Assembly: GCA_029262235.1 (NCBI GenBank)
Contig: JAJCZU010000002.1
Coordinates: 310,001-374,000 of the forward strand
DNA: 64,000 nucleotides
Source: Candidatus Eiseniibacteriota bacterium
GTDB taxonomy: Bacteria; Orphanbacterota; Orphanbacteria; Orphanbacterales; Orphanbacteraceae
Reading direction: 5' to 3'
The notes under the pieces are model-generated. The model was not told the origin of the DNA and did not search any database. It was given only the letters and a program-made list of their open reading frames with translations. Of the stretch, positions 8,539 to 18,054 are shown piece by piece (positions within the stretch are counted from its first letter, which is position 1; every line of letters starts with the position of its first letter). A program made the position numbers and the translations under genes.

Positions 8539-9567
8539 ATGAAAGCCGTTGTCATACGCAAGCATGGCGGCCCGGACGCCCTCTCTTTCGAAGACGTGCC
8601 CGATCCCGTCGCGGGGCCCGGGGAAGTCGTCGTATCCGTACGCGCGGTGGGAATCAATCATCTGGACCTCTGGGTACGGAAGGGCGTGCCGGGACACGTG
8701 TTCCCGCTCCCGATGATCCCGGGGAACGACGTGGCCGGCGTGATCGAATCCGTCGGCGCCGGAGTCCGGAACGCGGAGCCCGGCGACGCCATTATCGTGG
8801 CGCCCGGAATCTCGTGCGGCGTCTGCATCGCCTGTCAGGAAGGGCGCGATCATCACTGCCCGCGCTACGGCATCCTGGGCGAAACGCGCGACGGCGGTTA
8901 CGCGGAACGCATTGCGGTTCCCTGCGCCAACGTAATGCCGAAACCGACGAATTTGTCGTTCGAAGAGGCGGCTTCGATGCCCCTCGCGTTTCTGACGGCC
9001 TGGCACATGCTTGTGGGGCGCGCGAAACTGCGGGCGAACGAAACGGTACTCGTGCAGGCGGCGGGCAGCGGCGTGAGTTCCGCTGCGGTGCAGATCGCGA
9101 AGCTGATGCACGCGGATGTCATCGCCACCGCCGGGAGCGAACAGAAGCGTGAGCAGGCGCGCGCGCTCGGCGCGGATCAAGTTCTCGATTCGCGCGACCC
9201 GGGCCTGGCGAAACAGGTGAAAGCGCTGACGAACGGGCGCGGGGCCGACGTCGTGATCGATCACGTGGGCGAGGCGACATGGGAAGCGAGTACGAAGTCG
9301 CTCGCGTGGCAGGGTCGTTTCGTGACCTGCGGGGCGACGACGGGAGCCAGCGTGAATCTGAATCTGAGCCACCTGTTCTTCAAGTCGCTCTCGATTCTCG
9401 GTTCGACGATGGGAAGCAAAGGGGAACTGCGCGAAATTCTGGCGCATGCGGAGCGGGGCCGGCTGAAGCCCGTGCTTGCCCGTTCACTGCCCCTGACCGA
9501 AGCAAGGGAAGCGCATCGCATGCTCGAAGCGCGCGAGGTGTTCGGAAAGCTGGTGCTCGTACCGTGA
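8539..9567 (+). CDS. MDR-family zinc-binding dehydrogenase/quinone oxidoreductase-like
   Basis: 342-residue medium-chain dehydrogenase/reductase that likely uses NAD(P)H. The four-cysteine structural zinc lobe is present (CGVCIACQEGRDHHC, near residues 94-108). The usual catalytic-zinc Cys and Gly-His-Glu are replaced (GINHLDLW, PGNDVAG), so it may reduce activated C=C or C=O bonds instead of oxidising an alcohol. The start MKAVVIRKHGG is typical; an ATG three codons earlier (8530) is inside the putative -10 box. It leads a string of overlapping genes and ends with a GTGA overlap with the next gene. Confidence 0.8.
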   Translation: MKAVVIRKHGGPDALSFEDVPDPVAGPGEVVVSVRAVGINHLDLWVRKGVPGHVFPLPMIPGNDVAGVIESVGAGVRNAEPGDAIIVAPGISCGVCIACQEGRDHHCPRYGILGETRDGGYAERIAVPCANVMPKPTNLSFEEAASMPLAFLTAWHMLVGRAKLRANETVLVQAAGSGVSSAAVQIAKLMHADVIATAGSEQKREQARALGADQVLDSRDPGLAKQVKALTNGRGADVVIDHVGEATWEASTKSLAWQGRFVTCGATTGASVNLNLSHLFFKSLSILGSTMGSKGELREILAHAERGRLKPVLARSLPLTEAREAHRMLEAREVFGKLVLVP

Positions 9568-10331
9568 CGTATCAAACGATTCGATTCGAAGAGAAGGACG
9601 GGGCCGGAGTCTGCACGTTCGATCGCCCGGATGTCAGGAACGCGCTGAACGAAGAGATGGTCGGCGAGATCCGTTCGCTGCTGCATGAAGTGACCGCGGG
9701 CGGAACGTGCCGCGCGCTCATTTTTACGGGCGCGGGCAGCTCGTTTCTTGCCGGCGCCGACATTGCCGAACTGCGCGAGCGCCGCGCGGGCGATGCCCTG
9801 AGAAGAATTAATGCCGCGCTCTTTCGCGAAGTGGAGCAGCTCGCGGTTCCCACGATTGCGGCCATTCATGGTTACGCGCTTGGCGGCGGTCTCGAATTCG
9901 CGCTCGCCTGCGACCTGCGTGTCGTGGCCGAAGACGCGAAGCTGGGACAGCCTGAAGTGGCGCTCGGCATCATGCCCGGCGCCGGGGCGACCTATCGCCT
10001 GCCCCGGATTGTGGGGCTCGGGCGGGCGAAGGAGCTGATTTACACAGGACGCATGATCGGCGGAGCGGAAGCGCTCGCGATGGGTCTCGCCAATCGCGTG
10101 GTCCCGCGCGAATCGGTGCTCGAGGAAGCGCGCTCTCTCGCGACCGCGATCGCGAAGAACGGCGCGCTGGCCGTGCGACTCGCGAAGACCGCTCTGAACC
10201 ACGCGCACGAACTCTCCACGGACGCCGGCCTGGCGCTCGAATCGGTTTCGCAGGCCGTGCTGTTCGATGATGACGAAAAAAACGAGCGGATGACCCGCTT
10301 TCTGGAACGGAAGCAAGCAAAGGAATCCTGA
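9564..10331 (+). CDS. Enoyl-CoA hydratase/isomerase
   Basis: 255-residue crotonase-fold protein. It keeps both acid residues of true hydratases: Glu in GGGLEFALACD and Glu in GQPEVALG, followed by MPGAGATYRLPR. It should hydrate a trans-2-enoyl-CoA, plausibly 2,3-dehydroadipyl-CoA in lower benzoyl-CoA breakdown. The GTG start overlaps the preceding stop by 4 bp and its own stop overlaps boxC by one base, so it is translationally coupled to both. Confidence 0.88.
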   Translation: MTYQTIRFEEKDGAGVCTFDRPDVRNALNEEMVGEIRSLLHEVTAGGTCRALIFTGAGSSFLAGADIAELRERRAGDALRRINAALFREVEQLAVPTIAAIHGYALGGGLEFALACDLRVVAEDAKLGQPEVALGIMPGAGATYRLPRIVGLGRAKELIYTGRMIGGAEALAMGLANRVVPRESVLEEARSLATAIAKNGALAVRLAKTALNHAHELSTDAGLALESVSQAVLFDDDEKNERMTRFLERKQAKES

Positions 10332-11992
10332 TGGAAGCGACGCAGAAAGATAAGCAGATGGTGCGCTTCGATACGCACCCCGACCGCTACAAACACTGGA
10401 AGTTGAGTTTCGACGGCAACACGGCCAAACTCGGCATGGACGTCGCCGAAGACGGCGGCCTGCGCGACGGCTACGCGCTCAAGATGAACTCGTACGACCT
10501 CAGCGTCGATATCGAACTTGCCGACGCGCTCGAACGCATCCGCTTCGAGCATCCGGAAGTGAAGGCGGTTCTCGTGACTTCGATGCTGGACCGCGCGTTC
10601 TGCGCCGGCGCGAACATCTTCATGCTCGGCAAAAGCGACCACGGATTCAAAGTGAACTTCTGCAAGTTCACGAACGAGACGCGATGCGGCATTGAAGACG
10701 CAAGCGAAACTTCCGATATCAAGTTTCTGTGCGCCGTAAACGGAATCTGCGCCGGGGGCGGCTACGAACTCGCGCTCGCCTGCGACGAGATCCATCTGAT
10801 CGACGACGGAAACTCGGCCGTCAGCCTGCCCGAAGTTCCGCTTCTCGGCGTGCTGCCCGGCACGGGCGGTCTTACGCGCGTGATCGACAAACGCAAAGTG
10901 CGACGCGACCGCGCCGACTTCTTCTCGACCGTGGCCGACGGCGTGAAGGGGAAGCGCGCGAAGGAGTGGGGCCTTGTCGACGACGTGTACATGGGAAGCA
11001 GGTACGAGGAACAGATCGTCGGCCGCGTGAAGGAACTCGCCGCGCAGTCGTCTCGCCCGGACGGGCTCACGGGGATCACGCTCGACCCGATCGAGATACC
11101 GAGCGACGGCAACGACATCGAACTCGAGTCCGTATCGTTCCGGTTCGACCGTGCGCAGCGCCTCGGTACACTGACCGTGCGAGGACCTTCGGGCGCGCAG
11201 CCGACCGACCCCGAAGCCATTCACGCGGCCGGGTCAGATTACTGGCCGCTTCGGGCGTTTCGTGAACTCGACCGTATTCTGCTGCATTTGCGCCTGAACG
11301 AACCGGAGATCGGGACCGTTCTCGTGAAAAGCGAAGGGGACGCAGCCGCGGTTCTGGCCGCGGATGCCGTGCTCGACAAACATCGCGATCACTGGCTCGT
11401 GAACGAAATCATCCAGTACATCAAACGAACGCTGAAGCGCGTCGATTACACGGCGAAAAGTTTTCTCGGCGTGATCGAGCCGGGCTCCTGTTTCGCGGGA
11501 ACGCTGCTCGAACTCATTCTTTGTTCCGATCGTTCCTATATGCTCGACGACCCGGATCGGCCGGTTGCGATCGACCTTTCCGTGATGAACGGCGGATCCT
11601 ATCCCATGGGCAACGGTCTTACGCGGCTTGCCACGCGCTTCCTGAATGATCCCGACAAGCCGGCAGAGTTGCTCGCGCATGGTGAAGCGTTCGACGCGCT
11701 CGAAGCGGAGGAATCCGGTCTTGTGACATTTGCGCCGGATGATATAGATTGGGATGACGATGTGCGTTTCGCGATCGAAGAGCGCACATCCCTTTCGCCG
11801 GACGCCCTGACCGGCATGGAAGCGAACCTGCGCTTCGGCGGTCCCGAGACGATGGAGACGAAGATCTTCGGTCGTCTGACCGCCTGGCAGAACTGGATAT
11901 TCCAGCGCCCGAACGCCGTTGGCGAACGGGGCGCTCTCAAGATTTACGGACAAGCGGGAATCAGGCCGGAGTTCGACTGGAGGAGAACCTAG
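10331..11992 (+). CDS. boxC: Benzoyl-CoA-dihydrodiol lyase BoxC
   Basis: 553 residues, the length of BoxC, a double-size crotonase-superfamily enzyme. BoxC opens the ring of 2,3-epoxybenzoyl-CoA to 3,4-dehydroadipyl-CoA semialdehyde and formate. Visible features are an N-terminal FDTHPDRYKHW segment, CAGANIFMLG (residues about 92-101), GGGYELALACDEIHLI, and a second crotonase-like region with EPGSCFAGTLLELIL near residue 380. BoxB begins 2 bp after its stop, the usual boxCB arrangement. Confidence 0.93.
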   Translation: MEATQKDKQMVRFDTHPDRYKHWKLSFDGNTAKLGMDVAEDGGLRDGYALKMNSYDLSVDIELADALERIRFEHPEVKAVLVTSMLDRAFCAGANIFMLGKSDHGFKVNFCKFTNETRCGIEDASETSDIKFLCAVNGICAGGGYELALACDEIHLIDDGNSAVSLPEVPLLGVLPGTGGLTRVIDKRKVRRDRADFFSTVADGVKGKRAKEWGLVDDVYMGSRYEEQIVGRVKELAAQSSRPDGLTGITLDPIEIPSDGNDIELESVSFRFDRAQRLGTLTVRGPSGAQPTDPEAIHAAGSDYWPLRAFRELDRILLHLRLNEPEIGTVLVKSEGDAAAVLAADAVLDKHRDHWLVNEIIQYIKRTLKRVDYTAKSFLGVIEPGSCFAGTLLELILCSDRSYMLDDPDRPVAIDLSVMNGGSYPMGNGLTRLATRFLNDPDKPAELLAHGEAFDALEAEESGLVTFAPDDIDWDDDVRFAIEERTSLSPDALTGMEANLRFGGPETMETKIFGRLTAWQNWIFQRPNAVGERGALKIYGQAGIRPEFDWRRT

Positions 11993-11993
11993 C

Positions 11994-13415
11994 ATGCTGT
12001 CTTCGGAACGGATTCCGAACAACGTCTACCTGAGCGACAACAAACGACTGCAGCGCGCGCTCGAGCGGTGGCAGCCGAAGTTTCTCGACTGGTGGAGGGA
12101 TATGGGGCCGGAAGGGTTCCAGGACGCGCACAAAGTCTACCTGCGAACGGCCATCAGCGCCGACGCCAAGGGGTGGGCGAACTTTGACTACGTGCGCATG
12201 CCCGAGTACCGCTGGGGAATCTTCCTTGCGGAACCGGAGCATGACCGCAAGATCGGGTTCGGCGACCTCATGGGGCGCGACGTCTGGCAGGAAGTGCCGG
12301 GTGAGTTCCGGAACCCGCTTCGCCGCCTGATCGTGACGCAGGGAGACACGGAGCCCGCCTCGGTCGAACAGCAGCGTCTGCTCGGGCAGAACTGTCCTTC
12401 GCTTTACGACCTCCGCAACATCTTCCAGGTGAACGTCGAAGAAGGGCGCCATCTGTGGGCCATGGTCTATCTGCTGCATTCGTACTTCGGTCGCGACGGT
12501 CGCGACGAAGGGGATGCGCTGCTCGAACGCACGTCCGGGAGCGAGGACAAGCCGCGCATCCTGAGCACGTTCAACGAGCCCATCACGAACTGGCTCGACT
12601 TCTACATGTTCGCGATGTTCACGGACCGCGACGGCAAGTACCAGCTGCTCGCGCTGGCCGAGTCGAGCTTCGATCCGCTGAGCCGCACCACGCGCTTCAT
12701 GCTCACGGAAGAAGCGCATCACATGTTTGTCGGCGAGACCGGAATCGCGCGCGTGATCGAGCGGTGCTGTCAGCTGCTGAAGGAATCGACCGGCATGGCG
12801 GAAGACGTGCGCAGGCTCGGGGGAATCGATCTTCCCACGATCCAGAAGCATCTGAACCTCTGGTTCACGCTCAGCCTCGATCTGTTCGGCGGGGAGATTT
12901 CTTCGAACGCCGCGTCGTTTTTCGCGAACGGTCTGAAAGGGCGTCCGCACGAGATGCGCTTCGAGGACCACGTGGCGAAGGAGGGGATCTACGATGTTCC
13001 CGTTCCTGAAAACGGCGATCTGAAGAACGAGTCGGTACCACTCAGAAACGCGATGAACGAAGTGAACCGCGACTCGTATATCGAAGACTGCGAGAAGGGG
13101 CTCGTGCGCTGGAACCGCGTGCTCGAAAAGTACGGCATGAGCGACCGCCTCTATCTTCCGAACAAGCGTTTCAATCGTCACATCGGAATCTATGCCGGCC
13201 ATCACTTCGATCCGCAGGGCCACCCGATCAGCGATGAGAAGTGGGAGCTTCACAGGGACGACTGGCTTCCGAGCGCGGCCGACAAGCGGTATATCGAAAG
13301 TCTGCAGGCATCGCCGGTGTTCGAGCCTGGCAAGATGGCGAACTGGATCGCGCCGCCCCGCCGCGGGATCAACGGCCAGCCGATCGACTTCGATTACGTG
13401 CGCGTGGAAGCGTAA
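11994..13415 (+). CDS. boxB: Benzoyl-CoA 2,3-epoxidase, diiron oxygenase subunit BoxB
   Basis: 473 residues, the expected size. BoxB is a diiron enzyme that epoxidises benzoyl-CoA with oxygen and electrons from BoxA. The two iron-binding ExxH-type motifs are seen as EEGRHLWAMVYLLHSYF (about residue 150) and TEEAHHMFVGE (about 240). A GGAGGAG ribosome binding site lies 8 bases before the ATG, which also begins the conserved MLSSERIPNNV. A BoxA reductase gene does not follow as it commonly does; the next gene is an amidohydrolase. Confidence 0.93.
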   Translation: MLSSERIPNNVYLSDNKRLQRALERWQPKFLDWWRDMGPEGFQDAHKVYLRTAISADAKGWANFDYVRMPEYRWGIFLAEPEHDRKIGFGDLMGRDVWQEVPGEFRNPLRRLIVTQGDTEPASVEQQRLLGQNCPSLYDLRNIFQVNVEEGRHLWAMVYLLHSYFGRDGRDEGDALLERTSGSEDKPRILSTFNEPITNWLDFYMFAMFTDRDGKYQLLALAESSFDPLSRTTRFMLTEEAHHMFVGETGIARVIERCCQLLKESTGMAEDVRRLGGIDLPTIQKHLNLWFTLSLDLFGGEISSNAASFFANGLKGRPHEMRFEDHVAKEGIYDVPVPENGDLKNESVPLRNAMNEVNRDSYIEDCEKGLVRWNRVLEKYGMSDRLYLPNKRFNRHIGIYAGHHFDPQGHPISDEKWELHRDDWLPSAADKRYIESLQASPVFEPGKMANWIAPPRRGINGQPIDFDYVRVEA

Positions 13416-13418
13416 GAA

Positions 13419-15125
13419 ATGACGAGGGTTGCGTTCCTGTTCGCGGCCCTTTTGACCCTGACATGTACTCCCGCCCCGAAGTTCGACATCGTGCTTCGGG
13501 GCGGTTTCGTTTATGACGGGACGGGCGCGCCGCCGGTGCGCGCGGACGTCGGCCTCCTGGGCGATCGGATCGTCGCGGTCGGGAACCTGGACGGTTTGCC
13601 GGCGGGAGAGATTCTCGATGTTACCGAACTCGCCGTCGCCCCCGGTTTTATCAACGTGCTGAGCTGGGCACCGCTGCCGCTGCTTGCGGACGGCCGCTCG
13701 TTCTCGGACCTCTATCAGGGCATCACGCTCGAAGTGTGCGGAGAGGGCTGGTCGGAAGGGCCCTTGAGCGACACGATGCGCGTGAAGAAAGTCCATGACC
13801 GGGACGGTGTGGTTCTGGAAAAGGCTCCCTGGATTACGCTCGCCGGGTTTCTCGAATATCTTGTCGACCGTGGTATCGCGTGCAACGTCGCTTCGTTCGT
13901 CGGCGCAGGGACGGTGCGCGAGCATGTACTCGGGTACGACAATCGGCCCCCGACCGGCGAAGAGCTTGCGCGCATGTGTGATCTCGTGCGCGACGCGATG
14001 ACGGAGGGTGCGCTCGGCGTCGCGTCGGCCCTCATCTATACGCCGGGACTTTACGCGGGCACGGAGGAACTGATCGCGCTGGCTTCTGTCGCGGCGGAGT
14101 ACGATGGCGTGTATGCGTCGCACCTGCGGAGCGAAGGGGACCGATTTCTCGAAGCACTTGACGAGTTTCTTCGCATCGTGCGCGAGTCGGGAGCGCGCGG
14201 CGAAGTCTACCATTTGAAAGCGGCAGGGCGTTCGAACTGGTCGAAGCTCGAAGACGCGATCGAAAAAATCGAGTCGGCCCGGGCGGAAGGGCTCGCCGTC
14301 GGCGCGGACATGTACTGTTACGAAGCGGCGTGGACAGGTCTCGACGCATCGATGCCGGAGTGGGTGCTTGCCGGCGGAAACGAGGCGTGGTTCGATCGGC
14401 TCGACGATCCCGGGACGGCCGATCGGCTCGAACGTGAACTGCGCGATCCCACATCTGAATTCGAGAGCTTCTATCGCATGGCGGGCTCTCCGGAAGCCGT
14501 GATGCTCGTCGGATTCCAAACGAAAGAGTATCGCGGGTATACGGGCATGACGCTGGCGGAAGTCGCGCGCATGCGGGGCGTGACGCCGGAACGGGCGATG
14601 ATCGATCTCGTGCGCGGTGACCGGAGCCGGGTCGGCACTGTCTATTTCGTCATGTCCGAAGAGAACGTCGCACGCAAGGTCGGGCTGCCCTTCATGAGCT
14701 TCGGCTCGGACGAGCGCTCTGTCGTGCCGGAAGGGGCGGTGCTCGAGAGCAATCGGCATCCGCGTGCGTACGGCAACGTCGCGCGGCTGCTCGGCCGCTT
14801 CGTGCGCGAGGAGGGCATGATGCCGCTCGAGGAGGCGATCCGAAAGCTGACGTCCATGCCCGCGCGCCACCTGGGCCTCGACGAGAGAGGGGAGCTTCGC
14901 GAGGGCTTCCATGCGGACGTCGTTGTCTTCGATCCGGAAACGATTGCGGACAAGGCGACGTACGCCGAGCCGCATCAGCTCGCTGTCGGAGTCAGTCACG
15001 TGATCGTGAACGGCACTCTCGTGCTGCGCGACGGCGAGTTTACGGGCGCGCTTCCGGGGCGTGTCGTGCGGGGCCCCGGCTACTCCGGGCGAGGGCTCGG
15101 TACCAACGACCCGGACACGAGGTAG
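13419..15125 (+). CDS. N-acyl-D-amino-acid deacylase-like amidohydrolase lipoprotein
   Basis: 568 residues. The N-terminus is a lipoprotein signal (LLTLTC, Cys about 16), so it acts in the envelope. Amidohydrolase features include FVYDGTGAPPVRADVG, the later EVYHLKAAG and ASHLRSEGD metal-ligand regions, FMSFGSDE, and a C-terminal beta sandwich (GFHADVVVFDPETI). The usual first metal motif PGFIDxHxH reads PGFINVLSW, without the HxH pair. It starts 3 bp after boxB, so it is co-transcribed with the aromatic genes, but no role in that pathway is evident. Confidence 0.75.
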   Translation: MTRVAFLFAALLTLTCTPAPKFDIVLRGGFVYDGTGAPPVRADVGLLGDRIVAVGNLDGLPAGEILDVTELAVAPGFINVLSWAPLPLLADGRSFSDLYQGITLEVCGEGWSEGPLSDTMRVKKVHDRDGVVLEKAPWITLAGFLEYLVDRGIACNVASFVGAGTVREHVLGYDNRPPTGEELARMCDLVRDAMTEGALGVASALIYTPGLYAGTEELIALASVAAEYDGVYASHLRSEGDRFLEALDEFLRIVRESGARGEVYHLKAAGRSNWSKLEDAIEKIESARAEGLAVGADMYCYEAAWTGLDASMPEWVLAGGNEAWFDRLDDPGTADRLERELRDPTSEFESFYRMAGSPEAVMLVGFQTKEYRGYTGMTLAEVARMRGVTPERAMIDLVRGDRSRVGTVYFVMSEENVARKVGLPFMSFGSDERSVVPEGAVLESNRHPRAYGNVARLLGRFVREEGMMPLEEAIRKLTSMPARHLGLDERGELREGFHADVVVFDPETIADKATYAEPHQLAVGVSHVIVNGTLVLRDGEFTGALPGRVVRGPGYSGRGLGTNDPDTR

Positions 15126-15129
15126 ACTC

Positions 15130-15711
15130 ATGCGCTACGACTCCGACATCGTCGTGATCGATCTCGAGGCAACAGCCGAAGCGCGCGGTCGCTTCAAGAT
15201 GAACGAGGCGAACATCATCGAGATCGGGGCGGTGCGACTCGACCGTCGCACGCTCGACGTCGTCGACACATTCAGCGAACTCATTCGCCCCCGCGATTAT
15301 CCGATCACGCCCTTCATCACGGAACTCACGGGCATTACGGATGAGATGCTGGCGGAGAAGGACACGTTCGACGGCGTCATCAAGCGCTTCATTGAGTGGT
15401 ACGGTCCGCGCAATCATGCGGTGCTGGCATCGTACGGCGTCTACTACGATATTCCGCTGCTCCGAACCGAATGCGCGCGCTTTCATATTACGTTCAAGGA
15501 GCACTGGGTGGGGGGCGCGATCGACGTCCGCACCGCGGCGCTGATCTGGCTTGCGGATCATCACGAAGCGACCGACGGCCTGACGATCGAGCGCGCCCTG
15601 AAGCTCATGGAGCTCGACCACCTGGGGCTCACGTTTCACCGCGCACTCGACGACGCGAAGGCCGGAGCCGCCATACTGCAGAAGGTGCATCTGGGAGAGG
15701 CGTCCGTATAG
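15130..15711 (+). CDS. DEDDh-type 3'-5' exonuclease
   Basis: 193-residue RNase T/DnaQ-like exonuclease. Exo I VVIDLEAT carries the Asp and Glu; Exo II is the ASYGVYYDIPLL region; Exo III is HRALDDAKAG with the His and Asp of the DEDDh class. It lacks any polymerase domain and probably trims single-stranded DNA or RNA. The ATG at 15130 precedes the conserved core directly; an upstream frame from 15061 runs inside the amidohydrolase gene. It is the last gene of the first catabolic transcription unit. Confidence 0.85.
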   Translation: MRYDSDIVVIDLEATAEARGRFKMNEANIIEIGAVRLDRRTLDVVDTFSELIRPRDYPITPFITELTGITDEMLAEKDTFDGVIKRFIEWYGPRNHAVLASYGVYYDIPLLRTECARFHITFKEHWVGGAIDVRTAALIWLADHHEATDGLTIERALKLMELDHLGLTFHRALDDAKAGAAILQKVHLGEASV

Positions 15712-15720
15712 CCTTTCCCC

Positions 15721-15749
15721 TTGCCTGGATCCGGTCGCAATCCTACACT
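15721..15749 (+). promoter_or_regulatory. Putative promoter of the second beta-oxidation operon
   Basis: TTGCCT (15721-15726), a 17-base spacer, TACACT (15744-15749), each 4 of 6 to consensus, in the 106-base gap between the exonuclease and the next crotonase gene. It predicts a leader of about 60 bases with GGGGG near 15808 as ribosome binding site. Confidence 0.5.
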
Positions 15750-15817
15750 CGAAGCTCCGCAGAAGCAGATTTCACGATCCGAAACGGACGAATCCGGGCA
15801 TTTCCGGGGGTAACGAT

Positions 15818-16621
15818 ATGACACAGAAAGAGGGCACGGCCCGCCTGGTGGACTACCGGGTGGAAGACGGCGTGGGCATTCTCACGCTGACCGATCCGCC
15901 CGCCAACACGTATACGTATGAAATGATGCAGCACTTCGACGAAGCAATTCTCGAAGCGCGCATGGACGAACGCGTTCACGTGATCATGGTGCGCGGCGAC
16001 GGCGAGAAGTTCTTCTGCGCCGGCGCGAACATCAACATGCTCACGACCGTGACACCGCAGTTCAAATACTATTTCTGCCTGCACGCGAACGAGACCATGT
16101 CGCGGCTCGAGCAGACACCGAAGCTCACGATTGCGGCGCTGAACGGACACACGGTGGGCGGCGGCCTCGAGGTCGCGCTTGCCTGCGACCTGCGCATCGC
16201 GCGCGAGGGCGGGGGCAAAATCGGACTTCCCGAGGTCAATCTCGGCGTGCTGCCCGGGACCGGCGGGACGCAAAGGCTCGCGCGCCTGATCGGGAAGTCG
16301 AAGGCGATCGAGCTCATGGCGCTCGGCTCGACGTTCTCGTTCGACGAAGGCGCCGCTCTCGGCCTCATCAACAAGATCCTGCCCGCGGGCAACTTCCAGG
16401 ATGACGCCATGGCGTACGCGAAGCAGTTCGTGCCGCCGGCGAAAGCCTCGAAGGCTGTCGGGCTGATCAAGCGCGCCGTCGTTTCAGGAATCGAAGTGCC
16501 GCTCGAATCGGGGCTGGCGCTCGAACGCGAACTGCAACAGCAGCTCTTCCAGAGCGAGGACTCCCGCGAGGGACTTCTCGCCTATGTGGAAAAGAGAAAA
16601 CCGGAGTTTCGAGGAAAATGA
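15818..16621 (+). CDS. Enoyl-CoA hydratase
   Basis: 267-residue crotonase-fold protein with both catalytic glutamates in place (GGGLEVALACD and GLPEVNLG) and CAGANINMLT for the oxyanion pocket. It is probably a 2-enoyl-CoA hydratase. First gene behind the putative promoter at 15721; its stop overlaps the aldehyde dehydrogenase start by 4 bp (ATGA). With the dehydrogenase and thiolase downstream it forms a complete beta-oxidation spiral. Confidence 0.88.
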   Translation: MTQKEGTARLVDYRVEDGVGILTLTDPPANTYTYEMMQHFDEAILEARMDERVHVIMVRGDGEKFFCAGANINMLTTVTPQFKYYFCLHANETMSRLEQTPKLTIAALNGHTVGGGLEVALACDLRIAREGGGKIGLPEVNLGVLPGTGGTQRLARLIGKSKAIELMALGSTFSFDEGAALGLINKILPAGNFQDDAMAYAKQFVPPAKASKAVGLIKRAVVSGIEVPLESGLALERELQQQLFQSEDSREGLLAYVEKRKPEFRGK

Positions 16622-18054
16622 GAACCGATCTGTTCATCAACAACGAATGGCGCAACGCGTCGGACGGCGGCACGTTCCCCGTGACGAACCCGGCGACTGA
16701 AGAAGTGCTCTGCAAAGTCGCGAAAGCGACGGACGCCGATGTCGACGCCGCGGTGCAGGCCGCACGCGCGTGCTTCGAGTCGAAAGAGTGGAAGCGGCTT
16801 TCCGCGCGCCGGCGCGGGGCCATGCTGCTGAAAGCGGGCGACCTGCTCGAGTCGCGCATCAAGGAGTTCGCAAAACTCGAGTCGCAGCACAACGGGAAAA
16901 CGTTCTTCGAAGCGAAGATCGAGATCTCGATGACGGTGTCGACCCTTCGGTACTATGGCGGGCTCGCCGACAAGATCGAAGGGAAGACCGTGCCGGTCGA
17001 AGGGCCGTTTCTCGTGTACACGCGGCGCGAACCGCTCGGCGTCGTGGGCGCGATCGTGCCGTGGAACTTCCCGCTGAACCTCGCGAGCTGGAAGTTTGCG
17101 CCGGCGCTTGCCGCCGGATGTACGGTCGTTTTAAAGCCCGCGTCCGAAACTCCGCTTACGGCGCTGCTCTTCGGCGAGATCATCCAGGAAGCCGGATTCC
17201 CGCCCGGCGCATTCAATGTGATTTCGGGCGGCGGTTCGACCGCGGGCATGTCACTCGTGAAACATCCTGGCGTCGACAAGATCGCGTTCACCGGTTCGAC
17301 CGAAGTCGGGCGCGTGATCATGAAAGAGGCGGCGAAGAGCAACAAGCGCCTTTCACTCGAACTCGGCGGCAAGAGCCCGAACGTGATTTTTGCCGACGCC
17401 GATATCGAGGCGGCGATCCGCGGCGCGCAGACCGGCATCTTCTACGGGAAGGGCGAAGTATGCGCGGCCGGTTCGCGGCTGCTCGTCGAAAAGAGCGTGC
17501 ACGACCAGGTCGTGGAGCAGCTTGCGGCGCGCGCGGCCAAACTCACGCCCGGCGATCCTCTCGCGAAAGAGACGCGCATGGGCGCCGTCGTCTCGCAGTC
17601 TCAGCAGGAGAGCGTGATGGGTTACGTCGCGCGCGGTGTCGAAGAGGGCGCGAAGCTCGTGGCCGGCGGGAAGAAGGCCCAGGTCGACGGCAAGGGGTAC
17701 TTCGTGGAGGCCACGGTCTTCGACAACGTCACTTCCGATATGACGATCGCGCGCGAAGAGATCTTCGGCCCGGTTCTTTCGGTGCTCGAGTTCGACGATT
17801 TCGATCAGGCGGCGCACATCGCGAACGAAACGGCGTACGGGCTTGCGGCCGGCATCTGGACGCGCGATATCGGAAAAGCGCATCGCCTGGCGCAGGAGAT
17901 TCAGGCCGGCACGGTGTGGATCAACGCGTACAACTATTACGATACGGCGGCGCCGTTCGGCGGCTTCAAGGCCTCCGGCTTCGGGCGCGAACTCGGGCGC
18001 GAGGCGATGGACGCCTATCTCGAAACGAAAACGGTCTGGGTGAACCTTGTCTGA
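16618..18054 (+). CDS. NAD(P)-dependent aldehyde dehydrogenase
   Basis: 478 residues, standard ALDH size. Key parts are PWNFPLNLASWKFAPAL (cofactor binding), the general-base Glu in LELGGKSPNVIF, the catalytic Cys in KGEVCAAGSR and the C-terminal GFKASGFGRELG. It resembles betaine/phenylacetaldehyde-type ALDHs and not the longer BoxD family. In this setting it could oxidise 3,4-dehydroadipyl-CoA semialdehyde, the BoxC product, but that substrate is inferred from neighbours only. The stop overlaps the thiolase start by 8 bp. Confidence 0.88.
   Translation: MRTDLFINNEWRNASDGGTFPVTNPATEEVLCKVAKATDADVDAAVQAARACFESKEWKRLSARRRGAMLLKAGDLLESRIKEFAKLESQHNGKTFFEAKIEISMTVSTLRYYGGLADKIEGKTVPVEGPFLVYTRREPLGVVGAIVPWNFPLNLASWKFAPALAAGCTVVLKPASETPLTALLFGEIIQEAGFPPGAFNVISGGGSTAGMSLVKHPGVDKIAFTGSTEVGRVIMKEAAKSNKRLSLELGGKSPNVIFADADIEAAIRGAQTGIFYGKGEVCAAGSRLLVEKSVHDQVVEQLAARAAKLTPGDPLAKETRMGAVVSQSQQESVMGYVARGVEEGAKLVAGGKKAQVDGKGYFVEATVFDNVTSDMTIAREEIFGPVLSVLEFDDFDQAAHIANETAYGLAAGIWTRDIGKAHRLAQEIQAGTVWINAYNYYDTAAPFGGFKASGFGRELGREAMDAYLETKTVWVNLV

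Noticed and set aside
11961-15131. 1056-codon open frame on the minus strand
   Set aside because: It lies antisense to boxB, the amidohydrolase and part of the exonuclease gene, all with clear family motifs. Its product is Arg/His/Glu-rich without domains, as expected of a frame shadow in GC-rich DNA.
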